Made by a program: the position numbers and the translations under genes. A model generated the notes under the pieces. It did no database searches. It saw only the letters and a list, made by a program, of their open reading frames with translations, and had not been told where the DNA came from. A stretch of DNA of 42,380 nucleotides, from positions 1-42,380 of the forward strand of contig JAQUSF010000016.1 in the NCBI GenBank assembly GCA_028715215.1, in the 5' to 3' direction. Source of the stretch: Candidatus Zixiibacteriota bacterium (GTDB lineage Bacteria; Zixibacteria; MSB-5A5; GN15; FEB-12). Below, piece after piece: positions 1-9,352 of this stretch (positions are counted from its first letter, which is position 1; every line of letters begins with the position of its first letter).

Positions 1-619
1 CTCGCACCAGTTCTTCGTAGAGCTCGATATTTTTCTTAAAAAAGAAGTCACTTTTTTTACTTTTCAAAAATAAAAGGCCGATTTTCTCCTTCAGGCAACT
101 TAGAGGTATAGCAATTACCGAGTTAAATCCCTCATCGTACTCGACATTAGCCCAGCGATGCAAGCCGGCCTGCCTTTTCCAGGCTTTTATGGTTTCAATT
201 ATATCACCGGTCAACAGGCTGCCGCGCTTGCTTATAAAGGGCAGGTATTTTTCCAGTTTTTCATAAAAAATATCACGACATAATTTTTCGAAATCCGAAA
301 GCGGGCTGTCTTCTTCGTCCGTATCAGCCTTGTCCAACAAACAAATCCGGCTTTGATGCTCAAAGGTGCCACCGCTTTGCCAGTCGGTAAGATAGCGGTG
401 ACAATGCTGATTCTCATAGAGCCATAACTCAAAGCGGTCGCATTTAAAAAAAGATAAAAACAGTTTGGAAATTTCCTGAATGAAAACCACCACCGGAATA
501 TCCTGGGTGACATACTCGGCCATACGCATGGTTAAGGAGGAGATATCAATATCTTTCGAAGAAGCCAGGGGGTAAAAACTTTTTGTTATCTCTTCTTCAA
601 TTTTTTGCTTTTTCGCCAT
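1..619 (-). CDS. GAF-domain signalling protein, N-terminal part (cut by window edge)
   Basis: The frame is open from an ATG at 619 to the left edge, giving about 206 residues; an in-frame TAA lies 15 codons upstream, so this is the first ATG. The protein starts MAKKQKIEEEITKSFYPLAS. Alternating hydrophobic segments (FELWLYENQ, FNSVIAIPLS, KIGLLFLKS) and a closing NIELYEELV helix follow, the pattern of a GAF ligand or redox sensing domain that usually precedes a kinase or other output domain. The output domain lies outside the window. It is the last visible gene of the minus-strand signalling operon, 149 bp after the receiver gene, and may have its own promoter in that gap. The GAF assignment is by pattern only. 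No strong Shine-Dalgarno sequence precedes the ATG. Confidence 0.6.
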   Translation of the reverse strand, partial: MAKKQKIEEEITKSFYPLASSKDIDISSLTMRMAEYVTQDIPVVVFIQEISKLFLSFFKCDRFELWLYENQHCHRYLTDWQSGGTFEHQSRICLLDKADTDEEDSPLSDFEKLCRDIFYEKLEKYLPFISKRGSLLTGDIIETIKAWKRQAGLHRWANVEYDEGFNSVIAIPLSCLKEKIGLLFLKSKKSDFFFKKNIELYEELVR

Positions 620-676
620 CGCCGTCAGATAATAGAAGGTAAGGTTAGTATCGAAAACAACTTAGCATATTTTTAG

Positions 677-703
677 AGTATCTTAAAAAAGTTGCGAAGT
701 CAA
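677..703 (-). promoter_or_regulatory. Possible sigma-70 promoter for the GAF gene
   Basis: On the minus strand a TTGACT -35 box (698-703) is followed after 15 bp by GATACT (677-682). A TACTCT at 17 bp is an alternative -10. It lies in the 149-bp gap before the GAF gene, about 60 bp upstream of its ATG. The -10 is imperfect, so this is only a candidate. Confidence 0.3.
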
Positions 704-768
704 GCGATAAAAAATATGAAAAATGAGGTGTCTTTTCTGCAAATCAAATCTTATCCGACTTTTCCAAT

Positions 769-1257
769 TTACTTTTCCTCGTCGTCAAGCTCCTGCATAG
801 CCCGCAGTATGCCGAGCGGCGAAGACCCGGTGGCCAGTTTGCTTAACTTTTCCATACGCGCCTGGTCGAGTTCGAATTTTTTCTTCAACCGGGCTTCATA
901 AGCATCTTTTAAAGTCTGCAACAAGCTCTCGAATTCATAAGGTTTCGGCAGGTAACTGAAAGCCCCCAGTTTAGTACATTCTACCGCTGAATTGACCGAA
1001 CCATGTCCGGTCAGGATAATAACCTCCAAAAACTTATGTTCTTTTTTCAGGATACCGAGAACCTGCTGACCATCCATTCCGGGCATTTTCAAATCAAGCA
1101 GAGCCAGGTCAAAGCGACCGGCCCGGGCTGCTTCTATTGCTTCCTGGCCGTTGGTAGCTTTGGTAACGTCAAAGTCCCGTAACTCCAGCCGCTTGGCGAT
1201 GGAATCCAGAAACTTCACCTCGTCATCGATAATGAGCAGTTTTATTTTACCGGGCAT
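769..1257 (-). CDS. Stand-alone response-regulator receiver protein
   Basis: 162 residues. A CheY-like receiver domain fills about residues 5-120: acidic pair D11-D12, phospho-acceptor D55 in LLDLKMPG, T83 in LTGHG and K105 in YLPKPYEF. A 40-residue charged helical tail follows with no DNA-binding or enzymatic domain, so it acts through protein contacts or phosphate relay. The start is supported by an AGAGG sequence 8 nt before the ATG. It follows the receiver-transporter fusion by 16 bp, and its receiver closely resembles that gene's in the LT-x2-GS-x2-SAVE stretch, suggesting duplication. It probably shares the upstream histidine kinase, either as a phosphate sink or as a second output. Receiver identity is secure; the role is inferred. 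Confidence 0.9.
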   Translation of the reverse strand: MPGKIKLLIIDDEVKFLDSIAKRLELRDFDVTKATNGQEAIEAARAGRFDLALLDLKMPGMDGQQVLGILKKEHKFLEVIILTGHGSVNSAVECTKLGAFSYLPKPYEFESLLQTLKDAYEARLKKKFELDQARMEKLSKLATGSSPLGILRAMQELDDEEK

Positions 1258-1273
1258 TTGTCATACCTCTCTA

Positions 1274-3307
1274 TTAAAAACCTATTATTTTCCAATAACC
1301 CAAAAAGACCCATAACCACAACACGAGGAAGGAGAGGACCAGGATAGCGGCCCCGTGCTTTAAAAAATCACCCAGGGTAACCAGCTGTTCCCCGGTCAGG
1401 GGGTCTTTTGCCATAGCATAAGCTATAGCATTATTAGGCGTACCGATTATCAGCATGTGAGCAAATGATGAAGCGAAAGCCGTTGCCAGTCCGATCATCC
1501 AGGGATGGGAACCGGAAATGGTGGCCATCGGCACGGTAATCGGCCCAATGGCGGATACGGTGGCGCCATCACTCATGAAATTGGTCGTTATCCCCGTGAA
1601 TAAACTGGAAGCAATCGCCAGTCCCTCGCCACTGCGTAAAAATTCCGGCATCAAATTGATAAAGCTGTCGGCCAGGAAAAGAGCGGTCCCGGTGACGGCC
1701 AGCCCTTTACCCAGGGCGCAGGCACTGGCATATAAAGCCACGACATCCCACTGGATACCGGCAATATCCCGCCAGCGGAGGATACGGAACATATTCAATA
1801 TGACAATAATAAGCAGCACCGGTCCGCCCAATCCCAAATCGCCGCTGTAAACAACCCATAAAAAAATCAGTAAGATCAAGGCGGCAGCAGTTATGTATTC
1901 ATTGGTATTCATCGGTCCGATTTTCTGAGAGGCATGTCTGACCAGACTGGAAACATTCAAAGAGCTGACCTTGATTTTACGGCGAAACATCAGGTAGAAA
2001 TAGGTTGCGATGACCAGGCCCATCACCGGTACGAACGGCAGACCGTACTTGACCCATTGGCCGAAAGTGGGGGCTACACCGTAATCGGAAAGGATACCCA
2101 TCATGATGGCATTGCGGCCGCCTGCGGCCGGAGAGCCGGGACCGCCGCAATTAGCGGCAAAACATATGGACAGAACAAACATAACCACCAGAGCGCTGTC
2201 TTTTCTGACCCCGGCGATACGAACCGACCCGGCATAGACCATCATTATCATGGGCATGAGAAAAGCAATCAGGGCATGCTCTGAAAGAAAGGAACAGGCC
2301 ACACCCAGCATTGGCAGGAATAAAAACATCATGCGGGGCAGCGAGGTGGCGGGTCCCAGCAGCAGAAGGCCGATGCGGCGGTCCAGACCGGTTTTACTGA
2401 TGGCCGCGGCCATCGCCAGGACACCGAAAATGAAAATGACTTCATCCTTGGCATAGGCCTGGGCAATTGATTCCGGCGCCAGGACACCTAAAAAATACAT
2501 AAACACGCCCACCAGAAGAGCGGTAATACCCACCGGGACAGCCCCGGTAGCCCAGAAAAGCGCCGCTATCACCAGAATACCCAGCATGACCTTGGCGCGA
2601 AAGGCTGCGTCCGAAGGGCTCATCGGTATTTCACTTTTACTACCTTTTTCATCGACCACTGTTTTGCTGAACCCGGCAGTACGGCTGTAGTATTGAGCAA
2701 TGCTCTCGCCGTTTTTCATCCTGGCATAACTGGCATACCCGACGTTGACATCGGTCATCTGCCCGGTTTTAGGTGATGACAGCAGATTCATCATACGTTC
2801 AGGGGTGGGCATGAATACCATGACAGCAAAGATAAGCAAACCGAGAATAATAACCCCGGGCCGGGAATTATGCGAACCCAGCAACCACTTTTTGAGGGAG
2901 CCCTTTTCCACATGAGGTACCTCATAACGCTCCATCACATGTACTTTATCCTCGCGAGCGGCATCGATAACTTTGACCAGCTCATCGAAGTCGCACGGTT
3001 TTTCCATGTAGGAATAAGCTTCCAGGCGACCGATTTCCACCGCCGACTGCATGCTTCCGAAAGCGGTGAGCATGATTATTTGAAGTTCCGGACGGAAACC
3101 TTTTATTTCCCTGAGGACCTGTTCCCCGTCCATCCCGGGCATTTTACGGTCCAGCAGCACCACATCGATATCGGGATTTTTTCTAATCAGTTTGATGGCG
3201 TCCTCGCCGTTGTCCGTGTCGATGGTCTCGTAACCCCGCAACGTTAGACGACGCGCCAGAGAAGTGCGAAAATTTTCCTCATCGTCGACTAACAATATTT
3301 TCGGCAT
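1274..3307 (-). CDS. Receiver domain fused to SLC13/DASS-family anion transporter
   Basis: 677 residues with an unusual layout. Residues 1-120 form a complete receiver domain: D8-D9, phospho-acceptor D53 in LLDRKMPG, T81, K103. A linker leads to a first membrane segment (about 150-168) and a roughly 70-residue segment predicted outside the membrane. The rest is a multi-pass SLC13 (DASS, sodium-coupled di/tricarboxylate or sulfate) permease. Its two re-entrant substrate/sodium loops are recognisable around NCGGPGSPAAGGRN and TTNFMSDGATVSAIGP, with IIGTPNNAIAY near the end. The receiver would lie in the cytoplasm, so a kinase could control transport directly. AGGAG sits 6 nt before the ATG. It lies in one operon with a sensor kinase, a CBS protein and a second receiver. 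The substrate is unknown: sulfate, C4-dicarboxylate or another oxyanion are all possible. Confidence 0.88.
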   Translation of the reverse strand: MPKILLVDDEENFRTSLARRLTLRGYETIDTDNGEDAIKLIRKNPDIDVVLLDRKMPGMDGEQVLREIKGFRPELQIIMLTAFGSMQSAVEIGRLEAYSYMEKPCDFDELVKVIDAAREDKVHVMERYEVPHVEKGSLKKWLLGSHNSRPGVIILGLLIFAVMVFMPTPERMMNLLSSPKTGQMTDVNVGYASYARMKNGESIAQYYSRTAGFSKTVVDEKGSKSEIPMSPSDAAFRAKVMLGILVIAALFWATGAVPVGITALLVGVFMYFLGVLAPESIAQAYAKDEVIFIFGVLAMAAAISKTGLDRRIGLLLLGPATSLPRMMFLFLPMLGVACSFLSEHALIAFLMPMIMMVYAGSVRIAGVRKDSALVVMFVLSICFAANCGGPGSPAAGGRNAIMMGILSDYGVAPTFGQWVKYGLPFVPVMGLVIATYFYLMFRRKIKVSSLNVSSLVRHASQKIGPMNTNEYITAAALILLIFLWVVYSGDLGLGGPVLLIIVILNMFRILRWRDIAGIQWDVVALYASACALGKGLAVTGTALFLADSFINLMPEFLRSGEGLAIASSLFTGITTNFMSDGATVSAIGPITVPMATISGSHPWMIGLATAFASSFAHMLIIGTPNNAIAYAMAKDPLTGEQLVTLGDFLKHGAAILVLSFLVLWLWVFLGYWKIIGF

Positions 3308-3325
3308 ACACCACTCCTATCTTAT

Positions 3326-3889
3326 TTAATTTTTACCGTCCTTGTTCTTCATAAAATTGGTGATTTCTTCGAAGATGTCGGACAAACGCAAAAGACCCAC
3401 CACTTCCCGACCTTTTTTCTCACGCGTCACCAGCAGGGAAAGTGTCTGCCACATGACAAGTTTGTGAATGGCTTCATTCAGAGAAGCGTTTTCATCGATG
3501 TTTTCCTCTACCGGCCGCATGACATCGACCACCTTGATATGGCAGGCCCGATGACACAGGTCCGTGAGATTATCTTCAAAAAAACGGAAATTATCCATCA
3601 TGGTGGAAATAAACTGCGGTTCCAGCCCCACCCGGGAGAGCTTACCCATATCACCCAGGATACTGTATTTGGGTTCCAGGGCTCTCAAGAAACCGAGATG
3701 CCCGATTTTGCCGATTACTTTCCCGCTGTCATCAAGCACCAGAACCGCCCGGTGGCGGTGTTTGCCCGGGGGAAGTTTAGCCTGGGCTTTATCGAGAGCT
3801 TCCAGGGCTTCGAGTATCGTGGCGGTTTGCGGCACCACGGCATATTCCTCCAGCGGCACCATCAAATCCTTGACTTTTTTTGTATGCAT
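3326..3889 (-). CDS. Tandem CBS-domain protein
   Basis: 187 residues containing two CBS modules, about residues 5-75 (VKDLMVPLEEYAVV ... VLVLDDSGKVIGKIG) and 118-183 (VVDVMRPVEENIDENAS ... EVVGLLRLSDIFEEI), separated by a helical insert of about 40 residues. CBS pairs bind adenine nucleotides such as AMP, ATP or SAM and act as energy sensors, often on transporters. There is no other domain and no membrane segment, so it is a soluble regulator. GAGGA lies 7 nt before the ATG. It sits 23 bp after the histidine kinase and 18 bp before the receiver-transporter fusion, so it may add energy-state control to the same transporter. That partner is inferred from gene order. Confidence 0.88.
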   Translation of the reverse strand: MHTKKVKDLMVPLEEYAVVPQTATILEALEALDKAQAKLPPGKHRHRAVLVLDDSGKVIGKIGHLGFLRALEPKYSILGDMGKLSRVGLEPQFISTMMDNFRFFEDNLTDLCHRACHIKVVDVMRPVEENIDENASLNEAIHKLVMWQTLSLLVTREKKGREVVGLLRLSDIFEEITNFMKNKDGKN

Positions 3890-3912
3890 GTTTGCTTCCT
3901 CTTACCAATTTA

Positions 3913-5625
3913 TCAGACCTTACCCGGATCTTTTTTCAAAGGCAGTATTATAGTAAAGGTACTGCCTTCACCGGGTTTACTGTTCACTTCAATCCGGCCC
4001 CCCAGATTTTTTATTATCCCGTAGCTGACCGACAACCCTAAACCGGTTCCTTTCCCCACTTCCTTGGTGCTGAAAAACGGCAGGAATATTTTTTTAATCT
4101 GTTCCGGGGTCATACCCGTGCCATCATCGGTAACGGCAATATAGACAAACGACTCGTCGAGCGAAGTGGTGATGGTTATTTGGCCGGCCCGGCCGCTGAT
4201 GGCGTCAACGGCATTATTGATGATATTCAGCAGTACCTGCTGAAGCTGGTTGCTGTCAGTTATCAACCTGGGGATATTTCTATCATAACGCCTGATAACT
4301 TCGATATTCTCAACCGCCATCTCCTTACTCAAGAAGCCATCCATGACCCCGTCAATCAACCGGTTGATATCGTGAGGTTTCAAATCTATATCCGATTTGC
4401 GGACAAAGCCAAGCAGTTTACGGGTAATATCACGACACCGAAAAACAGATTCCTGAATGGTGTCCAGGTGGGAAACCAGCTCATCAGGTTTCAGCACTTC
4501 ACCGAATTCGGGATTCATCAAATCCTTAATAAGCCCGGATTCTTCACTTATGACCGCCAGGGGATTGTTAATTTCGTGAGCGATACCGGCCGCCAGCTCA
4601 CCAACCGAGGCCAACTTGGCGGCATGTTCCAGCTGGGCGCGGGCCCGGTCGGTTTCTATTTGCAGTTTAACCAGTTTCTGCGCCCGGTTCATGATTATAA
4701 GAAAAATTAAAAAGATCATTACGGCAGAGAAAATAATCACCTGCAATCGTCCACCGGAAAGGAACTCGAACCCCCCGCTGACCGGCAACTGCACAATCAA
4801 AGCCCAGTCGGCTTTTTGCAGCCACGAATAGGCATAAGTTACAGAGGTGCCGCCGATTTTGACTTCCGCCGAACCCATTAATGGCGTATGGGGCGGGACA
4901 AACGATGATGTCGTTAATGGTTTCCCGATCTGCTCCGAGACCAGCTGATAGTAACCGGCCTGGTTGACAATGGATGTATATACCTCGCCGGTTTCATGCT
5001 GTGAAGTAATGTATTTATATATTTTTTCGGGATCAAGAGTCGCTCTAATGACAATCAACTGATTATTTAAAATTCTACTTACGGCAATCGTAAAATGAGG
5101 TCGCTGCCGAAAACCCAGATATATATCGGTTATGACAAAATTACTATCTTTGGCTTTTAAGCTTTGAAACCAGCTCTCCGAACTGTAGTTGCGTTTTTCC
5201 AGCGACGGATACGGTCCGGCATAGGCGGCCTGAACACCGGCCGAATCAAAATAACCGACATCCACAAAGGTTTCGCTATTGCGTATAAGGTGGTCCAGAT
5301 AATTTTGCATCTTTGCGGAGGAAGGGGGGATTTCCAGCTTGGGGTCATCAATCAGGTTGGATAAATTTACCAGGCGCTCGCTCAGGAATAAATCGAGAGT
5401 ATTCGCCTGATTTTCAGCAACGGCGGTAAGGTGTAAGCGCCGCCCTTCTGAAACTATCAGACCATACTGAACATAGAAATAAATGCTCAGTAAAATAAGG
5501 GGCGTCAAATACGTCAGGAGCAGACGAACAATATGTTTGCGTTTCAACTCTCGATAATGGGCTTCATCGAAGGGCGTAAAATCAAGAACCGGCTCCGCCT
5601 TTTTATGTGATATTGCTATTGACAC
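3913..5625 (-). CDS. Membrane sensor histidine kinase with Cache-like periplasmic domain
   Basis: 570 residues. A membrane segment at about 32-54 is followed by a periplasmic region of about 230 residues whose pattern (VDVGYFDSAGVQAAYAGPY, YSSESWFQSL, HFTIAVSRI) fits a double-Cache sensor. A second membrane segment spans 293-313. A HisKA domain carries the phospho-acceptor H350 in GIAHEINNPLAVIS. An HATPase domain has the N box NNAVDAI, G1 DDGTGM and G2 GTGLGLSVSYGI. The start is GTG, supported by GAGGG 8 nt upstream. It is the first gene of the operon that continues with the CBS protein, the receiver-transporter and a receiver, so those two receivers are its likely substrates. Cache domains of this type commonly bind small organic acids or amino acids; the ligand is unknown. 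Confidence 0.92.
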   Translation of the reverse strand: MSIAISHKKAEPVLDFTPFDEAHYRELKRKHIVRLLLTYLTPLILLSIYFYVQYGLIVSEGRRLHLTAVAENQANTLDLFLSERLVNLSNLIDDPKLEIPPSSAKMQNYLDHLIRNSETFVDVGYFDSAGVQAAYAGPYPSLEKRNYSSESWFQSLKAKDSNFVITDIYLGFRQRPHFTIAVSRILNNQLIVIRATLDPEKIYKYITSQHETGEVYTSIVNQAGYYQLVSEQIGKPLTTSSFVPPHTPLMGSAEVKIGGTSVTYAYSWLQKADWALIVQLPVSGGFEFLSGGRLQVIIFSAVMIFLIFLIIMNRAQKLVKLQIETDRARAQLEHAAKLASVGELAAGIAHEINNPLAVISEESGLIKDLMNPEFGEVLKPDELVSHLDTIQESVFRCRDITRKLLGFVRKSDIDLKPHDINRLIDGVMDGFLSKEMAVENIEVIRRYDRNIPRLITDSNQLQQVLLNIINNAVDAISGRAGQITITTSLDESFVYIAVTDDGTGMTPEQIKKIFLPFFSTKEVGKGTGLGLSVSYGIIKNLGGRIEVNSKPGEGSTFTIILPLKKDPGKV

Positions 5626-5945
5626 TATGGTAACCCTCTTTCGAGCCCAGAACTACGATATGATTTCTACAATTATATCAAGTCCCCTTTCAACCTGAAT
5701 TTGTTTTTAAATTCAGGGTCAAATAACCAAGTAAATTATAAATATAAAATGTCTATTTTAACAGTGAAATTTTTCACAATCTGAATATTTTTTTTATATG
5801 ACACCGGTGTATAATATGCTGTATAACAATAAGATAAGTTAATTTTTAAGAATATTTCAGTTTTTTAGCCACTAATTACTTGCCTAACAAGACACTATTG
5901 CCATATTTATCCGAAGTGAAATAACCTTTACAGGAACATAAGCTT
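5626..5945. promoter_or_regulatory. 320-bp divergent intergenic region with inverted repeats
   Basis: AT-rich gap between the kinase operon (minus) and the porin (plus); no open frame of interest. Three inverted repeats are visible. CCTGAATTT and AAATTCAGG flank 6 nt at 5694-5717. GTGAAATTTTTCAC is at 5764-5777. A perfect palindrome, ACACCGGTGT, at 5801-5810 overlaps by one base a consensus TATAAT (5810-5815) pointing toward the porin. There is no good -35 box at the normal distance, which would fit an activator-dependent promoter. The regulator is unknown. Confidence 0.4.
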
Positions 5946-7136
5946 ATGCGTTATCTCCGTTTATATATTGTGCTGGTCATCCTTTTTAGCATTTTTAGCA
6001 TTCCCGAAATCGCTTTCTCTGCGGTTGGACCTTTCAAACTGTACAGCGCCGACAGCAGCAGCTATATCCGTTTCCAGCTGGTGAGTCAGTTACGCAGTGA
6101 TTTGAACTGTCTCGAGGAAAAATCCGACCCGGACCGCTCTTATGCCTTCTCTACCCGATTTCGGCGGATACGCCTGAGTCTGAGTGGCTCTCTTCTCAAA
6201 AAAGAACTTACCTACCTGCTGCATTTGAGCACCGCCCCGGGATCCCTGGAATTGATGGACCTGTATATAAATTATCAGGTGACTGATAATATCCAGCTTC
6301 GTTACGGACAGTTCAAAATTCCTTTCACGCGTTACCGTATCCAGTCCTATCAACGCCTGACTTTTGCCGACTGGGCATTAGTAACCAGATATTTCGGTGC
6401 CGAACGCCAGCCGGGTCTGGCGCTCCATAACGGTTATGAAAAGCCACCTCGCTGGGGATATGTTTTCGGTATTTTCAATGGTGCCAATGCCCGGTCATCA
6501 CACGGTATCGGGATCGCTCAAATATTCGGCGAGAAAACTCCCAACCCCTCGAACCTTGCCGACCCCGCCCCGCTGGAGAAATATCACCCGGAGATAGTCT
6601 GTCACGGCTCCTATAATCATAACGGTATAAATGTGCAGTCGGATACCGATGAAGAACGAAAAGGACTGCAATACCTGGGCGCCTTCAGCCTGGCCTTTGA
6701 TTTTGAACCTTCCCGGCACCGCGAGTTCTCCCTGCGCCTGGCCGGGGAATTTCTGGTCAAATACCGGGGGGTTTCATTTTCTTCGGTCGGTTACGCCGGT
6801 TACTTTAAACACAGCAATAACCGCCGTACCGAGCCGGCCATGACCGGCGGTTTGTTCCAAACCGCTTATCGCATAAACCATCTTTATGAAATATCACTGC
6901 GCTATGCCCTGGTGGATATAAGAAAAATCCTTCGAGACGATGCCGCCGCTTATGTCGCAAGTGGTGCCGATAATGACCGGTTGCAACGCGAGGAAGAACT
7001 GACGGCTGGATTCAACATTTATTTTTCCGAACATGCCGTAAAATGGCAGAATGATGTCGGGTGCCTTAGATATTCCTACGGCGGGTATAACCTGACCGAT
7101 TTTATTATCCGCTCCCAGCTCCAACTGTCCTTTTGA
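5946..7136 (+). CDS. Phosphate-selective porin O/P-like outer-membrane porin
   Basis: 396 residues. A signal peptide of about 28 residues ends in IAFSA-VG. The rest alternates in the manner of beta strands and ends in LQLSF, the C-terminal aromatic signal of outer-membrane barrels. Motifs typical of the OprO/OprP porin family include RIRLSLSGSL, a DLYINYQ strand, IQLRYGQFKIPFTRYRI and ADWALVTRYF followed by the RQPGLALHNG turn, then YVFGIFNGANAR. The size is normal for the family. AGGA lies about 10 nt before the ATG. It stands alone on the plus strand, divergent from the kinase-transporter operon, so it might admit the anion that the receiver-transporter imports; that link is inference. It ends in a UGA stop, so UGA is a normal stop in this genome. 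Confidence 0.82.
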   Translation: MRYLRLYIVLVILFSIFSIPEIAFSAVGPFKLYSADSSSYIRFQLVSQLRSDLNCLEEKSDPDRSYAFSTRFRRIRLSLSGSLLKKELTYLLHLSTAPGSLELMDLYINYQVTDNIQLRYGQFKIPFTRYRIQSYQRLTFADWALVTRYFGAERQPGLALHNGYEKPPRWGYVFGIFNGANARSSHGIGIAQIFGEKTPNPSNLADPAPLEKYHPEIVCHGSYNHNGINVQSDTDEERKGLQYLGAFSLAFDFEPSRHREFSLRLAGEFLVKYRGVSFSSVGYAGYFKHSNNRRTEPAMTGGLFQTAYRINHLYEISLRYALVDIRKILRDDAAAYVASGADNDRLQREEELTAGFNIYFSEHAVKWQNDVGCLRYSYGGYNLTDFIIRSQLQLSF

Positions 7137-7148
7137 TGTATACAAGAA

Positions 7149-7185
7149 AGCACGCGGGCTAAAATCGCTGAAAAACCCGCGTGCT
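7149..7185. terminator. Bidirectional hairpin between porin and chemoreceptor genes
   Basis: AGCACGCGGG and CCCGCGTGCT form a perfect 10-bp stem around a 17-nt loop, in the 86-bp gap between the convergent porin and chemoreceptor genes. The T-rich side faces the minus strand, so it best fits as the terminator of the chemoreceptor gene. Confidence 0.7.
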
Positions 7186-7222
7186 CTGGGGAGGTTATGC
7201 TCAATAACCAGACTGGGATTCT

Positions 7223-9352
7223 TTAAACCACTTCAACCTTCTTATGAAACGTTGCCCGGACGTCTTCCCGTTTTATGGTATCATCATCATTCAATCTGAA
7301 CTTCCTGACCATCAACTGGAGACCTTCAGCCTGACGGTTCAATTCTTCCGCCGCGGTCGCCGACTGTTCGGCCCCGGTGGCGGTTTCTTTAGTCACGGTT
7401 GAAATATGTTCCACGTTCTTGGAGATCTGCTCGGCGGCCGAGGACTGCTCTTCGGATGCCGTGGCAATCTGTTGAATCATATCCATTACCCGCTGGGACA
7501 TGGTAACGATTTCATTGAGGCTGTTGCCGGCTTTGTCAGCCAGTTCGCGGCCGTTATCGACTTCCTTGATACCCGCTTCCATGGACCGAACCGCTTCATT
7601 GGTTTCGGTCTGAATGCCTTTTATCATCTCGGTAATTTCGCCGGTAGCTTTACCGGTACGTTCGGCCAGCTTGCGAACTTCATCCGCCACCACCGCAAAG
7701 CCGCGTCCCTGCTCACCGGCCCGGGCCGCTTCGATTGCCGCGTTCAACGCCAGCAGGTTGGTCTGGTCGGCGATATCATCGATAACACTGATAATTTCGC
7801 CTATCTGGTCAGCCGAGTGGGCCAGTTTGCCGATTGATTCGGCGGATTCACGCACCACTTTGGCTATATTCTGCATGCCATTTATGGTTTCACTGACAAT
7901 TTGTCCCCCCGCGGTAGCGGTTTCAGAGGCATTCCGGGATGCCTCGGTAGCTTCACCGGCATTCCTGGAGGATTGCAGGATGGTCGCGGTCATCTCCTCA
8001 ACAGCGGTTGAAACCTGGCTGACCTGGTTGTTCTGGTCCTGGGCACCTCGCGCCATCTGCTCGGATGAAGAAGAAATTTCGTTGGCGGCGCTGACCAGCT
8101 CACGGGCATTGTCGGCCATCTGCCGAATCATCACCGTCAGGTTGCCGATCATGGTCTTGAACGAATTACCCAGAACGTCCTTCTCTGATTTGGGGGTAAC
8201 AGCGACCGTCAAATTATTATCGGCGATGTTTTCCGCGGCAAAAGCCAGCTCCTTCATGTAATCAATCAGTTTACGAAACGCCGCGGCCAGGATACCTACC
8301 TCATCACGGGAATTGTGCTCAACATTATGTTCAATATCACCCAGAGCGATATCTTCGGCGATTCTCGCCATCTGCGAAACCGGTTTGGAAATACCCCGGG
8401 CAATGATAAAAGCGATAAAAGCCCCCAGGAGAACGGCACCGATTACGAAACTGACAGCCATGGTAACCGCAGAATTCTGGGCTGCCGCCATTTTATTTTC
8501 ATGACTGGTGCGAATCCTGTCGATTTCGGCCACCAGTTCCGCGGCGATGGTCATCAACTGCGACGCCGCTTCTTCCGATTCGACGTTCCTGGCCAGGACT
8601 ATGTCAAACTGGGTGCTCATGCCGTTTATGGCGTTGAGGACATTGTTAAGGCGTTCGATATCTTCATGGTCATTCATCCGGGTTTTACTCTGCTCGCTTA
8701 AACCGGCCAAACCCCGTAGTATTTCCTTATATTCCCGGGCGTATTTGTCATTTCCGGTCAAACGGTAGTTGCGATAAGCCACCCGCGAAAATTGAAAATT
8801 GGTAACGAGATTATTAGCATCGTTTGCCTTCTGAACCCTATCCTCGAGCTGAGCAAAGCCGGCTCGATTTTTCAAATTTTTATCGAGTTCTTCCCGCTGC
8901 CGGTTCTGCAGTTGAGCCACCTGTTTTTCGAAAATATCCGCCGCATCGCCGATATTTTTCATCGCCAGAGCCGTCTCCTCGGATATTTTGACCCAGTTCT
9001 CCCAGCCTTTGAGATATTCCTCGTTTTTACGGCGACTGCTCAGGGTAAGGTCGATATCCGCCTGGTCATCAAACCTTGCCTTCATCTCATCGAGCAAGTT
9101 GAAAGTATTCTGAATTTTTTCCTTCACCACCTCGAAATGTTTCAATTCCTTGGAAGCCATGAAGCCGACCCGCTCCATACCCATTTCCTTGGTCAAGATG
9201 GTCAATTTATTGGCGTCGGCGGCATTTCTTACTGAATCGGAAACGGTGGATAAGCCGTTCCAGCCGACATAACCAACCGCAACACATAATGTCAGAATTA
9301 CCCCAAAACCGATATAAAGCTTCTGACCGATTTTTAAATCCTTCCACCTCAT
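7223..9352 (-). CDS. Methyl-accepting chemotaxis protein with long helical sensor domain
   Basis: 709 residues. TM1 lies at about 13-31 and TM2 at 295-318. They enclose an all-helical periplasmic domain of about 260 residues that resembles the helical bimodular (HBM) sensor class; characterised members bind organic acids. A HAMP domain begins after GISKP (about 320-372). The long cytoplasmic signalling hairpin has the conserved tip [20 protein letters not shown] and [18 protein letters not shown] (about 525-566). No CheR-docking pentapeptide is present at the C terminus (it ends KKVEVV). GGGAG lies 7 nt before the ATG. It forms a single-gene unit. No che genes are in the window, so its kinase partners are elsewhere. 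The HBM label rests on size and helicity only. Confidence 0.93.
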   Translation of the reverse strand: MRWKDLKIGQKLYIGFGVILTLCVAVGYVGWNGLSTVSDSVRNAADANKLTILTKEMGMERVGFMASKELKHFEVVKEKIQNTFNLLDEMKARFDDQADIDLTLSSRRKNEEYLKGWENWVKISEETALAMKNIGDAADIFEKQVAQLQNRQREELDKNLKNRAGFAQLEDRVQKANDANNLVTNFQFSRVAYRNYRLTGNDKYAREYKEILRGLAGLSEQSKTRMNDHEDIERLNNVLNAINGMSTQFDIVLARNVESEEAASQLMTIAAELVAEIDRIRTSHENKMAAAQNSAVTMAVSFVIGAVLLGAFIAFIIARGISKPVSQMARIAEDIALGDIEHNVEHNSRDEVGILAAAFRKLIDYMKELAFAAENIADNNLTVAVTPKSEKDVLGNSFKTMIGNLTVMIRQMADNARELVSAANEISSSSEQMARGAQDQNNQVSQVSTAVEEMTATILQSSRNAGEATEASRNASETATAGGQIVSETINGMQNIAKVVRESAESIGKLAHSADQIGEIISVIDDIADQTNLLALNAAIEAARAGEQGRGFAVVADEVRKLAERTGKATGEITEMIKGIQTETNEAVRSMEAGIKEVDNGRELADKAGNSLNEIVTMSQRVMDMIQQIATASEEQSSAAEQISKNVEHISTVTKETATGAEQSATAAEELNRQAEGLQLMVRKFRLNDDDTIKREDVRATFHKKVEVV

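Noticed and set aside
3464-4710. Long plus-strand frames (3464-4024 and 4180-4710) opposite the CBS and kinase genes
   Set aside because: Composition and content are explained by the antisense frames of well-recognised genes; no conserved motifs.
7406-9235. Several plus-strand frames of 140-215 codons opposite the chemoreceptor
   Set aside because: They mirror the highly conserved chemoreceptor signalling domain and have no independent support.
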